A DNA stretch of 64,000 nt from Micromonospora deserti. Its GTDB lineage: Bacteria > Actinomycetota > Actinomycetes > Mycobacteriales > Micromonosporaceae. The DNA is taken from the NCBI RefSeq assembly GCF_003236335.1, contig NZ_POUB01000008.1, positions 1 to 64,000 on the forward strand, read 5' to 3'. Positions 43,834 through 52,538 of this stretch are shown in pieces (positions within the stretch are counted from its first letter, which is position 1; each line of letters opens with the position of its first letter). The notes below the pieces were generated by a model. That model made no database searches. It was not told the DNA's origin and saw nothing but the letters and a program-made list of their open reading frames with translations. The position numbers were made by a program, and so were the translations under genes.

Positions 43834-46800
43834 ACGGAAGCCGATCCGACCTGCACCCGGGCCTCGCCCGGGCTCAGGTCGTGCCCGGCCCGGTACGCGG
43901 CCGCGAACCGGTCCGCGCCGAGCGCCGCGATGACCCGCTCGGTCGTCCGGTCGATCTCGTCCTGTTCCGCGGGTGCCGCCGGCACCCGCGCCGCGACCCG
44001 GGCGGCGTGCGCGGCGCCGAGGATCCGCGCCCCGACCTCTGGCGCCGGCGCCGCCGACGCCAGCCCGTCGAGGGCACCGACCACGTCGCGCCGCGCACCG
44101 ATCGCGACTGCCACGTCGAACGCCCGGGCGTGCAGGGCCAGCGCCCGGGCGCGTTCGCCGCCCGCCGCGGCCGCGTACCCCAGGTCGGTCAGCACCATCG
44201 GCAGGAACAGGCCGTCCTCGCCGCCCTGCTCGGCCAGGCGTTCCAGGTGCGCGGTGGCGACGTCCAGCTTGCCGTCGCGCCGGGCGGCGATGCCGAGGCT
44301 CAGCTCGGCGAAGACCTGCGCGGCCGGCGCATCCTGCTCGACGGCCAGCCGGTACGCGCGCTCGGCCAGCTCCCACGCCTGCTGGTAGTCCCGGGTCTGC
44401 ACGGCGAGCCAGGCCAACCAGGACAGCTTGTTGCCGACCTCCGGCCACAGCGCCAGCTCCTCGGCCCAGCGCAGGCCCGCGCGGTGCAGGGCGGCTGCGC
44501 GCTCGTAGTCGCCGGTCAGCTCGGCCAGGCCGCCCACCCAGTCGGTCGCCTGGAACCGCCCCCAATCGTCCCCCAGCGTCGCGAACAGGGTGGCGGCCCG
44601 CGTGCCCGCCCGCTCCAGCACGGCGAGGTCGCTGGCGGCGTGGGCGAGTTTGGCCCGGCTCACGCACACGGCCGCCTCGACCCACGGGTCGTCGCCCGCC
44701 GCGAGCGCCCGGTCGAGCAGCGCCGCCGTCCGCGCCAGGTCGCTCTGCTCGAACAGCGCGGCCGCCACGAACCAGGTCGCGCGGCCGTCGGCATACCGGG
44801 CGAGGGCCGCGTCGACCTCGGCCGGCGGGACGGGCTCGCCCTGGAGCAGCGCGAACCCGGCGCGCCACACCGCAGCCTGCGCGCGCGCCGCGGTATCACC
44901 CTCCCCGGCCAGCCCGCGGCGCGCCTCGCTCAACCGGCCGCGGAGAAACCAGTACCAGGTCAGGGCGTTGGCGAGGCGCAGACCGCCACCGTGCGCGAGG
45001 GCGGCGCGCAGGTTCGCGGCCTCGGCGTCGAGGCGGGCCAGCCAGGCCCGCTGCTCGGAGCCGCGCAGCAGCGGGTCGGCACGCTCCGCCAACTCCGTGT
45101 AGTACGACGCGTGTCGCGCCCGGACCGCGTCGGCGTCGGCGAGCCGCTCCAGGGCGAACGCGGCCACCGACTCCAGCAGCCGGTAGCGCGGCACCCCGCC
45201 AGACTCGTCCAGCACCACCAGCGACCGGTCGACCAGCCGGGCCAGGACGTCGAGGTCGGCGCCGCAGACCGCCTCGGCCGCCTCCGCCGTGCAGCCGTCC
45301 CGGTGCACGGCGAGCCGGGACAGCACCGTCCGCTCGTCCTCCGCGAGCAGGTCCCAGCTCCAGCCGATCACCGCCGTCAGGGTGCGCTGCCGCGCCGGCA
45401 CGTCCCGCTGCGTCGTGCTCAACAGCCGGAACCGGTCGTCCAGCCGCTCGACGACGCCGGCCAGGCCGAGCGCGCGGACCCGCTTCGCGGCCAGCTCCAG
45501 CGCCAGCGGCAGGCCGTCGAGACAGCGGCACAGCTGCGCGACGGCCGGGGCGGTCTGCTCGTCCAGCCGGAAGCCGCGCTGCTGCGCGGCGGCCCGGGCC
45601 GCGAACAGCCGGGCCGCGGCCGACCGCCGCACCGCGTCGACGTCTCGCCCGTCTCCGGGCACGGGCAGCGGCCGCACCTCCCACAGCAGCTCTCCGGTCA
45701 GTCCGAGCGGCTCCCGGCTGGTCGCCAGCACGGCCACGCCCACGGCCTCGCGCAGCAGCCGGCCGACCAGCGCGGCGACCGGCTCGATCACGTGCTCGCA
45801 GTTGTCGAGCACCAGTAGCGCCCGCCGGTGCCGCAGCGCGGCCACCAGATGGTCGGCGGCGCCGGTGCCCGCGACCTCCCGAACCTCCAGCGCGGCCAGC
45901 ACCAGGTCCGCGACGCCCGTCTCGCCGGGCTGCAGCGCGGTCAGCTCGACCAGGTGCACACCGTCGGGAAACGCCTGCTCCCGGGCGGCCTCCGTGGCCA
46001 GCCGGGTCTTGCCGACCCCACCCGGTCCGATCAGCGTGACGAGCCGCCGCTGCGGCACGAGCGCCCGCAGCTCGGCGAGCGCCTCCGCTCGGCCGACCAG
46101 CTCATCCAGTTGCGCGGGCAGGCTGTTACGGATCCGCGCGGCCGCGGGCGGGACGCTCAGCTGCGCATCCTGCTCCAGGATCCGCTTGTGCAGCGCGATC
46201 AGCTCCGGGCCGGGGTCGAGGCCCAACTCGTCAGCGAGTCGGCGGCGCAGGTCGGCGTAGCTGTCCAGGGCCTCGGACTGGCGGCCGCCCGCGACAAGGG
46301 CGCGCAGCTGCAGGGCCCGCAGCCCCTCGCGCAGCGGGTGCCGGGCGACCAGCTCGGCCAGGTCGGCGACGACGAGCGCGTGCTCGCCGCGGGCCAGCCG
46401 GGCGGCGGCCAGCTTCTCGTGCACCACCAGGCGGGCCTCGGCGAGGCGGGCGGCCTCGGCGCGCACCCACTCCTCGTCCGCGACGTCCGCGTACGGCTCA
46501 CCCCGCCACAGCCGCAGCGCCTCGACGAGGCTTTCCACATCGTCCTCGGCGGCCAGCTCGGCGAACCGCTCGGCGTCGACCGCCTCGGTGCGCAGCAGGT
46601 ACCCCGGCGCCCGCGACTCGACCAGCTCCCGCGCTCCGGGTTCGGCGTCGTTGAGCGCCTTGCGCAGCTGCGAGACGCGCACCTGCAGCGCCCCGGTCGC
46701 GTTCGCGGGCGGGTCGCCCCACAGGTCGTCGATCAGCCGGTCCGCGGAAACGACCCGGTTGCGGTTGGCGAGCAGGTCGGCCAGCAGCGCCCGCACCTTG

Positions 46801-46871
46801 GTGCCTGGCACGGTGACGGGTTCGCCGGCGTCGGTGGTGACGGCGAGCGGCCCGAGGACGCCGAAACGCAT
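43812..46871 (-). CDS. AfsR/SARP-type regulator with BTAD, NB-ARC ATPase and TPR-like domains
   Basis: 1019 residues from ATG 46871. Domain order: OmpR-type winged helix (about 1-90, RFGVLGPLAVTTDAGEP to SQLRKALND), bacterial transcriptional activation domain (about 95-235), NB-ARC/AAA (about 255-560; Walker A GPGGVGKTR, Walker B LLVLDNCEHVI), helical TPR-like remainder. This is the layout of large SARP/AfsR regulators that activate promoters with 11-bp-spaced direct repeats. It is divergent from the alpha/beta hydrolase (57 bp apart) and convergent with the RibD-like gene; both promoters carry such repeats. The signal it senses is unknown. Confidence 0.88.
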   Translation of the reverse strand: MRFGVLGPLAVTTDAGEPVTVPGTKVRALLADLLANRNRVVSADRLIDDLWGDPPANATGALQVRVSQLRKALNDAEPGARELVESRAPGYLLRTEAVDAERFAELAAEDDVESLVEALRLWRGEPYADVADEEWVRAEAARLAEARLVVHEKLAAARLARGEHALVVADLAELVARHPLREGLRALQLRALVAGGRQSEALDSYADLRRRLADELGLDPGPELIALHKRILEQDAQLSVPPAAARIRNSLPAQLDELVGRAEALAELRALVPQRRLVTLIGPGGVGKTRLATEAAREQAFPDGVHLVELTALQPGETGVADLVLAALEVREVAGTGAADHLVAALRHRRALLVLDNCEHVIEPVAALVGRLLREAVGVAVLATSREPLGLTGELLWEVRPLPVPGDGRDVDAVRRSAAARLFAARAAAQQRGFRLDEQTAPAVAQLCRCLDGLPLALELAAKRVRALGLAGVVERLDDRFRLLSTTQRDVPARQRTLTAVIGWSWDLLAEDERTVLSRLAVHRDGCTAEAAEAVCGADLDVLARLVDRSLVVLDESGGVPRYRLLESVAAFALERLADADAVRARHASYYTELAERADPLLRGSEQRAWLARLDAEAANLRAALAHGGGLRLANALTWYWFLRGRLSEARRGLAGEGDTAARAQAAVWRAGFALLQGEPVPPAEVDAALARYADGRATWFVAAALFEQSDLARTAALLDRALAAGDDPWVEAAVCVSRAKLAHAASDLAVLERAGTRAATLFATLGDDWGRFQATDWVGGLAELTGDYERAAALHRAGLRWAEELALWPEVGNKLSWLAWLAVQTRDYQQAWELAERAYRLAVEQDAPAAQVFAELSLGIAARRDGKLDVATAHLERLAEQGGEDGLFLPMVLTDLGYAAAAGGERARALALHARAFDVAVAIGARRDVVGALDGLASAAPAPEVGARILGAAHAARVAARVPAAPAEQDEIDRTTERVIAALGADRFAAAYRAGHDLSPGEARVQVGSASVYRAAGV

Positions 46872-46890
46872 GCCGGCCACCCTACAAGCG

Positions 46891-46922
46891 GTAAGCGGGT
46901 CGTAAGCGGACGGCCGCATGGT
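46891..46922 (+). promoter_or_regulatory. SARP-type operator and leaderless promoter of the hydrolase gene
   Basis: GTAAGCG occurs at 46891-46897 and 46902-46908, 11 bp apart, with a looser ACAAGCG just before. The second repeat ends 8 bp before CATGGT (46917-46922), a -10-like sequence, and transcription would start at about 46929, the ATG itself, giving a leaderless mRNA. The spacing copies the site before 43282. Confidence 0.65.
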
Positions 46923-46928
46923 GCACCC

Positions 46929-47705
46929 ATGACCTATGCAACGGTGAACGACCTGACCATGTACTACGAGTCGCATGGTGCCGGCACCGGCCGCCCGCTC
47001 GTGCTCATCCACGGCGCCCTGTCGGGCATCGCCACCTCGTTCGGCACGATCCTCCCGCTGCTGGCGAAGAACCGCCGCGTCATCGCCGTCGAGCTGCAGG
47101 CCCACGCCCGCACCCCCGACACGGACCGTCCCCTGACGGTGGAGAACTTCTCGGCCGACGTCGTCACGCTCCTCGACCACCTGGGCGTCGACACCGTGGA
47201 CGTGTTCGGCTGGAGCATGGGCGCCGCGGTGGGCCTGTGTCTCGGCACCGACCACGCGCACCGCGTTGGTCGCCTGGTGCTGGCCTCCGTGAGCTACGAC
47301 AACGCCGGCCTTCACCCGGGCGTGCTCGACGGCATCCAGCATCTTCAACCCGAGCACCTGAACGGCTCCGAGTTCCACGAGGAGTATCTGCGCACCGCCC
47401 CCGACCCGGCGGCCTGGCCGACCCTGGTCCACAAGATCAAACACCTGGACGCCGACCCGCCGCAGTGGCCGCCGGCGGCCATCCGCGCCCTGGCGGCTCC
47501 GACCCTGCTCGTCGTGGCCGACTCGGACATCGTCCGGCCGGAGCACGCGGTGGAGATGTTCCGGCTGCTGGGCGGCGGGGTGGTGGGCGACCTGGCGGGT
47601 CTGCCGGCCTGCCGCCTGGCGATCCTGCCGGGCACGACCCACACGACCGTCCCGCATCGCGCGGCGTGGCTGGCCCCGATGATCGACGAATTCCTCGACG
47701 CGTAG
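46929..47705 (+). CDS. Alpha/beta hydrolase
   Basis: 258 residues. HGALSG is the oxyanion region, the nucleophile elbow is GWSMGAA (Ser), the acid is in VVADSDIVRP (Asp), and the catalytic His is in ILPGTTHTTV. The fold and size match the epoxide hydrolase/esterase group. The substrate is unknown. Divergent from the AfsR-like regulator, with SARP-type repeats in the promoter, so it is probably activated by it. No ribosome site is needed if transcription starts at the ATG as the promoter suggests. Confidence 0.85.
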   Translation: MTYATVNDLTMYYESHGAGTGRPLVLIHGALSGIATSFGTILPLLAKNRRVIAVELQAHARTPDTDRPLTVENFSADVVTLLDHLGVDTVDVFGWSMGAAVGLCLGTDHAHRVGRLVLASVSYDNAGLHPGVLDGIQHLQPEHLNGSEFHEEYLRTAPDPAAWPTLVHKIKHLDADPPQWPPAAIRALAAPTLLVVADSDIVRPEHAVEMFRLLGGGVVGDLAGLPACRLAILPGTTHTTVPHRAAWLAPMIDEFLDA

Positions 47706-47759
47706 CAGCTCCCAGCCCGCTCGGCTGCCGCCGCGCTCGGCGCGACGTTGCGCCAGCCG

Positions 47760-48965
47760 TCACAGGGGCGACGTCGTCGGGGGTGGGTCGTCGTCGGTGC
47801 GGTCAGTGGCCGGCAGCCAGAGCACGAAGGTAGTGCCGGCGCCCAGCCGGGAGAAGATCGCCGCGTGCCCGCCGTGCGACTCGACGATCTGCCGCACGAT
47901 CGCCAGGCCCAGCCCCGTGCGCCGGGTGCCGGACGAGTCCCGGCCGGTCTCCCCGCGCCAGAACCGGTCGAACACCCGTGGCTGGTCGGCCTCGGCGATG
48001 CCCGGCCCCTCGTCGGCGACGGCGAGCCAGAGCCAGCCGCCGGCCCGTCCGGTCGCGACGGTGATCAAACCGCCCGGCGGGGAGAGGCGTACCGCGTTGG
48101 ACAGCAGGTTGCCCGCCGCCCGGCGCAGCGCGTCCGGGTCGCCGATGCAGGTGAGGTCGGCGCCGAGTGCGTACCGCAGGCGCAGCCCACGCGCGGCGGT
48201 GAGCGGGGCGACGTCCTCGCCGGCCTCGCGGGCGACGGCGCCGAGGTCGACGTCGGTGTCGGTGAGGGTGTCGGTGTCGCGACGGGCGGTGGCGAGCAGG
48301 TCCTCGATCAGCCGGGACATCCGGGTGGTGGCGCGGTCCACGCTGGCCACCGCCTGCGCCCGCTCCTCGTCGCTGGCGTCCGGCGAGGTGAGCGAGGCGT
48401 CCAGGTGGGCCCGGATGATCGCGAGCGGGCTGCGCAGCTCGTGGGAGGCGTCGTCGATGAGCTGCCGTTGGGCCCGGAACGCGTGGTCGAGCCGGTCGAG
48501 CATCGAGTCGATGGTGTCGGCGAGGTCGCGCAACTCGTCGCGGGAGCCGGTGAGCTGGATGCGCCGGGACAGGTCGGTGGCCTGGATCTCCCGGGCGGTG
48601 CGAGCGATCGCCGACACTGGGCGAAGGGCCCGCCCGGAGAGCACCCAGCCGATGCCGAGGCTGGCCAGGAACAGCCCGCCGAGAGCGCCCAGCGAATATT
48701 CCCGCAGCGTCTCCAGCAGCCGCAGGTTGACCTCGTCCTCGATCTGCTGCACCTCGGCGACCTCGATGGTGGTGCCCGTCGGCACGGTCCGCCCGTCGCT
48801 CTTGAGCTTCACCAGTTGCGCCTCGTAGCGCTTGGTGAGCGGCTTCGGATCGACCGCTCGGTCCACCGCCACGTAGGCGACTCCCAGGCCGGCGCCGGCC
48901 AGCGCGAACAGCAGCGTCGAGTAGAGCACGGTGAGCCGGAACCGGATCGACCGGAAGATCTTCAT
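47760..48965 (-). CDS. Two-component sensor histidine kinase
   Basis: 401 residues. Two membrane helices (about 12-32 and 90-110) flank a short extracytoplasmic sensor, followed by HAMP (about 112-165), the dimerisation helix with His175 in DDASHELRSPLAII, and the ATPase domain with NAVRLSPPGG (N box) and DEGPGIAEADQPRVFDRFWRG/GTRRTGLGLAIV (G boxes). Its ATG overlaps the response regulator stop (ATGA). It lies at the end of the MoxR/VWA/HtrA array. Confidence 0.94.
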   Translation of the reverse strand: MKIFRSIRFRLTVLYSTLLFALAGAGLGVAYVAVDRAVDPKPLTKRYEAQLVKLKSDGRTVPTGTTIEVAEVQQIEDEVNLRLLETLREYSLGALGGLFLASLGIGWVLSGRALRPVSAIARTAREIQATDLSRRIQLTGSRDELRDLADTIDSMLDRLDHAFRAQRQLIDDASHELRSPLAIIRAHLDASLTSPDASDEERAQAVASVDRATTRMSRLIEDLLATARRDTDTLTDTDVDLGAVAREAGEDVAPLTAARGLRLRYALGADLTCIGDPDALRRAAGNLLSNAVRLSPPGGLITVATGRAGGWLWLAVADEGPGIAEADQPRVFDRFWRGETGRDSSGTRRTGLGLAIVRQIVESHGGHAAIFSRLGAGTTFVLWLPATDRTDDDPPPTTSPL

Positions 48966-49654
48966 GCCGCCTCCCGTAGCCGGTAGCCCCGCCCGACCAC
49001 CGTCTCGATGGGCGGGTCGCCGTCGCCGTTGGTGAGTTTGCGGCGCAGCGTACCGACGGTGACCCGCACGGTCTCGGTGAACGGGTCGGCGTTGGCGTCC
49101 CAGACGTGTTCGAGCAGTTCCTCCGCCGGCACCACCCGCCCGGGGCGGGTCATCAGGTATTCCAACACGCCGAACTCCTTCGGGGTGAGCCGCAGCCGCC
49201 GCCCGGCGCGGTGGGCCTCGTGCCGGGCCGCGTCCAGCGTCAGGTCGCCCACGGTGAGCACCGCGCCGGTGCCGGCGGTGTCCCGGCGCAGCAGCGCCCG
49301 TACCCGGGCCAGCAGTTCGGCCAGCGCGAACGGCTTGACCAGGTAGTCGTCGGCCCCCTCGTCGAGGCCGCGGACCCGGTCGCCGAGCGCGCCGCGGGCG
49401 GTCAGCATCAGCACCCGCAGGTCCCGCCCGGCGGCCACCTCGACCTCACCCCGGCGGATCGCCCGGCACACCGTGAACCCGTCGCTGTCGGGCAGGTTGA
49501 CGTCGAGCAGCATCAGGTCGTACGCGTTGACCAGCAGCAGGTCGTACGCCCCGGCGGCGTCGGCGGCCACGTCGACGGCGTACCCGGCCCGGGTCAGCCC
49601 GACCCGCAGCGCACCGGCCAGGTCCGCCTCGTCCTCCACCACCAGCAGCCGCAT
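48962..49654 (-). CDS. OmpR-family response regulator
   Basis: 230 residues. Receiver domain with phospho-acceptor Asp51 (LMLLDVNLPD), acidic pair Glu7/Asp8 and Lys in DDYLVKPFA; C-terminal winged helix (LTPKEFGVLEYLMTRPGRVV). It is the partner of the kinase that overlaps it. The receiver has AYDLLLVNAYDLMLLDV, where an AYDLLLVN repeat-like duplication sits just before the phosphorylation site. Confidence 0.94.
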   Translation of the reverse strand: MRLLVVEDEADLAGALRVGLTRAGYAVDVAADAAGAYDLLLVNAYDLMLLDVNLPDSDGFTVCRAIRRGEVEVAAGRDLRVLMLTARGALGDRVRGLDEGADDYLVKPFALAELLARVRALLRRDTAGTGAVLTVGDLTLDAARHEAHRAGRRLRLTPKEFGVLEYLMTRPGRVVPAEELLEHVWDANADPFTETVRVTVGTLRRKLTNGDGDPPIETVVGRGYRLREAA

Positions 49655-49665
49655 GAGCAGAAAAC

Positions 49666-50544
49666 CTATCCCCTCTCGATCAGGCCGGCCGCCACCCGCG
49701 CGGCCCGCTCGATCGGGATCGCGAAGCCGATGCCGATGCTGCCGCCGCCCTCCAGCGTGGCGATGGCGGTGTTCACGCCGACCACCTCGCCCTGGGCGTT
49801 GACCAGCGGGCCGCCGGAGTTGCCGGGGTTGATCGAGGCGTCGGTCTGCACCGCCGACTGCCGTGCGCCGCCGCCGAGGCGTACCGGCCGGTCCAGGGCG
49901 CTGACGATCCCGGCGGTGACGGTGCCGGAGAGTCCCAGCGGCGAGCCGACCGCGAGGACCGGCTCGCCGACCCGGGTCTGCCCGGCCGGGGCCAGCGGCA
50001 GCGCGGGCAGCCGGCCTTCGTCGACCCGTAGTACCGCGATGTCGCTGCCCGGGTCGCGGCCGACGAGACGCGCGGTGAGCCGGCGGCCGTCCTGCCCGAC
50101 GACGCTGATCGTGCCGGCGCCGGCGACCACGTGGTTATTGGTGACGATGTGGCCCCGGTCGTCGAGCACGAAGCCGGAGCCGGAGGCGCCGCTGCCGCCG
50201 CCGCGCGCCTGGACGGACACCACCCCGGGCAGTGCCCGGGCCGCCGCGGTGACCAGGTCGGACGGGACCGCCGCTGCGGTACCGGACGGCGCGGGCGGCA
50301 CGGCCCCGGCGGGTGCCGGCACGTCCGGCGCGGCGAGATGGCCCGCGGCACCGCCTGCCCCCGCCGAGACCGCGACCAGGGCCAGACCGGCCAGCAGGAG
50401 CCGCGGCCACCGCCGGTCGGCCGGGGCCACCGCCGGTCCGGCCTCCTGCGCGGGTACGCGCACCGGATCGGCAGGCGAGGCGACGTCGGGTGAGGTGAAC
50501 CACGGACCGCGCGGCTCGCCGAGGCCGGTGGGTGTGGTCGACAT
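49666..50544 (-). CDS. Membrane-anchored HtrA/S1C serine protease without PDZ domain
   Basis: 292 residues. The N-terminal cytoplasmic tail is followed by one helix (about 48-65) and a trypsin-like domain with triad His138 (NNHVVAGAG), Asp168 (GSDIAVLR) and Ser243 (NPGNSGGPL). A normal HtrA has one or two PDZ domains; here the protein ends at the protease domain, IGFAIPIERAARVAAGLIERG. It lies 11 bp upstream of the two-component genes, and may be a quality-control protease in the response or the trigger of it. Confidence 0.9.
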   Translation of the reverse strand: MSTTPTGLGEPRGPWFTSPDVASPADPVRVPAQEAGPAVAPADRRWPRLLLAGLALVAVSAGAGGAAGHLAAPDVPAPAGAVPPAPSGTAAAVPSDLVTAAARALPGVVSVQARGGGSGASGSGFVLDDRGHIVTNNHVVAGAGTISVVGQDGRRLTARLVGRDPGSDIAVLRVDEGRLPALPLAPAGQTRVGEPVLAVGSPLGLSGTVTAGIVSALDRPVRLGGGARQSAVQTDASINPGNSGGPLVNAQGEVVGVNTAIATLEGGGSIGIGFAIPIERAARVAAGLIERG

Positions 50545-50598
50545 GGTGGTCCCTCCTGGGGTGACGGGTGGTCGGGGCCGGGCTGTCGTGCCCGCCGG

Positions 50599-51558
50599 TC
50601 AGGGCAGGCGGGAGAACCAGAGCATCGACGTCGCGGCGGCGAGCAGCGCCAGCACCAGGCCGAACCCGATGAACCGCGCCGAGATGTCCTGCCGCTCGGT
50701 CTGGTAGCCGACCGACGAGCCGATGTCGGCGTACACGGCGCGCAACTCGTCACCGGTGCCGGCCTCGTGGTAGCCGCCGCCGGTCGACTCGGCGACAGCG
50801 CGCAGCGTGTCGCCATCGACCGGCACCGCCTGGCCCCGACCGCCGGAGTCGAGCACCCCGTCGGGGGTGCCGAACGAGATCGTGTCGACCGGTACGCCCT
50901 GCTCGGTGGCCTCGGCGGCGGCCTGCGCCGGGTCGCGGCCGGCGGTGTTGGCACCGTCGGAGAGGAGCACCACCCGCGCGGGCGGGGGTGACTCGGCGGC
51001 CCGGGCGTCCAGGGTGCGGATCGACTCCAGGGAGGTGCCGATCGCCTCGCCGATGGCGGTGCCCTGGATGCCGGCGGCTCCCTCGGCGAGCCGGTCGATA
51101 CCGGCGGCGAGGGCCGCCCGGTCGGTGTCCGGGGCCACCAGCACCGATGCGCTGCCCGCGAACGCCACCAGCCCCACATTGAACTCCTCGGGCAGGCCGT
51201 CGACGAACTCCCGGGCGGCGTCCTTGGCCGCAGCGAGCCGGTCCGGGGGGACATCGGTGGCGAGCATCGACCGGGAGACGTCGACCGCGACGATGACGGT
51301 GGCCCGCTCGCGGGGCACCCGTACCTCGGCGGTGGGGCGGGCGAAGCCCACCACCAGCAGCGCCAGCATGGCCAGGAAGAGACCGGCCGGGACGTGCCGG
51401 CGCCACGCCGGGCGCTGCGGCGCGACCTTGTCCAGGAGCCTGAGGTTGGTGAAGCGGACGGCGTACCGGCTGCGCCGGCGCTGCATCACGAGATAGCCGG
51501 CGACCAGGGCGGCCACCCCGGTCAGCAGCCACAGCCGTTCCGGCGACTGCCAACTCAC
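50599..51558 (-). CDS. VWA-domain membrane protein (BatA-like)
   Basis: 319 residues from GTG 51558. Two N-terminal hydrophobic helices (about 9-24 and 55-72) are followed by a von Willebrand A domain with MIDAS motif VDVSRSM (DxSxS) and a C-terminal helix (about 298-314). This matches BatA-type proteins that work with MoxR ATPases. The GTG overlaps the DUF58 gene stop (GTGA). Confidence 0.92.
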   Translation of the reverse strand: MSWQSPERLWLLTGVAALVAGYLVMQRRRSRYAVRFTNLRLLDKVAPQRPAWRRHVPAGLFLAMLALLVVGFARPTAEVRVPRERATVIVAVDVSRSMLATDVPPDRLAAAKDAAREFVDGLPEEFNVGLVAFAGSASVLVAPDTDRAALAAGIDRLAEGAAGIQGTAIGEAIGTSLESIRTLDARAAESPPPARVVLLSDGANTAGRDPAQAAAEATEQGVPVDTISFGTPDGVLDSGGRGQAVPVDGDTLRAVAESTGGGYHEAGTGDELRAVYADIGSSVGYQTERQDISARFIGFGLVLALLAAATSMLWFSRLP

Positions 51559-52538
51559 GCGGTACCTCCGGTCGGGGGTCGGGCGGCACCGGCGAGCCGG
51601 CGCTGCGTGAACACGTGTCGGACGATGTCGGCGATCCAGTCCCGGTCGGTGGACAGCGGCAGGTGTGCCGCGCCGCTGCGCCGGATCGCCCGGGCCACCG
51701 CCAGCCGCTGCGCGGCGGCCGCCGCCGCATATCGTTCGCGTAGCCGGCGGCTGCCGGTGGACACCTCGCGCCGGCGTCCGCTCTCCGGGTCGACCAGGGT
51801 GAGCAGGCCGACGTCGGGCAGCTCCCGCTCGCGCGGGTCGGACACCTGCACGGCGAGCACCTGGTGGCGGGCGGCCAGTCGGCGCAGCGGCTGCTCCCAC
51901 GCGGGTGGCGGACCGGCCGCCCCGCCGACCCCCTCGTCGGGCAGGCCGTCGAGGAAGTCGGAGACCACCACGACCAGCCCGCGCCGGCCGCCGGTTTGGC
52001 GCAGCCCGTCGATCCCCTCGGCGAGCGGCACCGGCGCCACCGCGGGCCGTCCACGCGGTACGTCCAGCAGTGTGCGCAGCAGGCCGAGCAGGTGGACGCG
52101 TCCGGTGCGGGCGGGGAAGCGACGGACCCCCCCGTGGGTGAGCAGGTGCGCGCCGAGCCGGTTGCCGGTGCCCGCGGTGAGGAACCCGACCGCGGCGACG
52201 GCCGCCACCGCCAGCTCCCGCTTCTCCAGCTCGGCGGTACCGAAGTCCATGCTCGGAGTCGCGTCGACCAGCGTCCACGTGGTCAGTTCCCGGTCGGCGT
52301 CGACGGTCCGTACATGCGGCACGGTGGTGCGGGCGGTCACCGACCAGTCCATCCGCCGGACCTCGTCCTCGCCGGGCCGGTACTCGCGGCTGCCGGCCTG
52401 ATCGCTGCCCGGGCCGGGCAGCAGGCCGAGGTAGCGGCCGTGCAGCAGTCCGTCGAGACGGCGGGTGATGGTCAGCTCCAGCCGGCGCAGCCGCCGCTGC
52501 GGGGCCAGGTCATGGATGGTTGCCACATGCCCGTTCAC
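51555..52538 (-). CDS. DUF58 family protein
   Basis: 327 residues. The family hallmark DWSVTARTT and the preceding REYRPGEDEVRR are present, and the VWA-like second half includes VVVSDFLDGLP. DUF58 proteins are chaperone-like partners in MoxR-VWA systems. The protein lacks membrane helices. ATG 52538 overlaps the stop of the MoxR gene by 4 bp. Confidence 0.92.
   Translation of the reverse strand: MNGHVATIHDLAPQRRLRRLELTITRRLDGLLHGRYLGLLPGPGSDQAGSREYRPGEDEVRRMDWSVTARTTVPHVRTVDADRELTTWTLVDATPSMDFGTAELEKRELAVAAVAAVGFLTAGTGNRLGAHLLTHGGVRRFPARTGRVHLLGLLRTLLDVPRGRPAVAPVPLAEGIDGLRQTGGRRGLVVVVSDFLDGLPDEGVGGAAGPPPAWEQPLRRLAARHQVLAVQVSDPRERELPDVGLLTLVDPESGRRREVSTGSRRLRERYAAAAAAQRLAVARAIRRSGAAHLPLSTDRDWIADIVRHVFTQRRLAGAARPPTGGTA

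Noticed and set aside
46872-47657. Leftward extension of the AfsR-like gene by 262 codons
   Set aside because: It lies wholly under the alpha/beta hydrolase gene, and the family begins at MRFGVLGP (46871).
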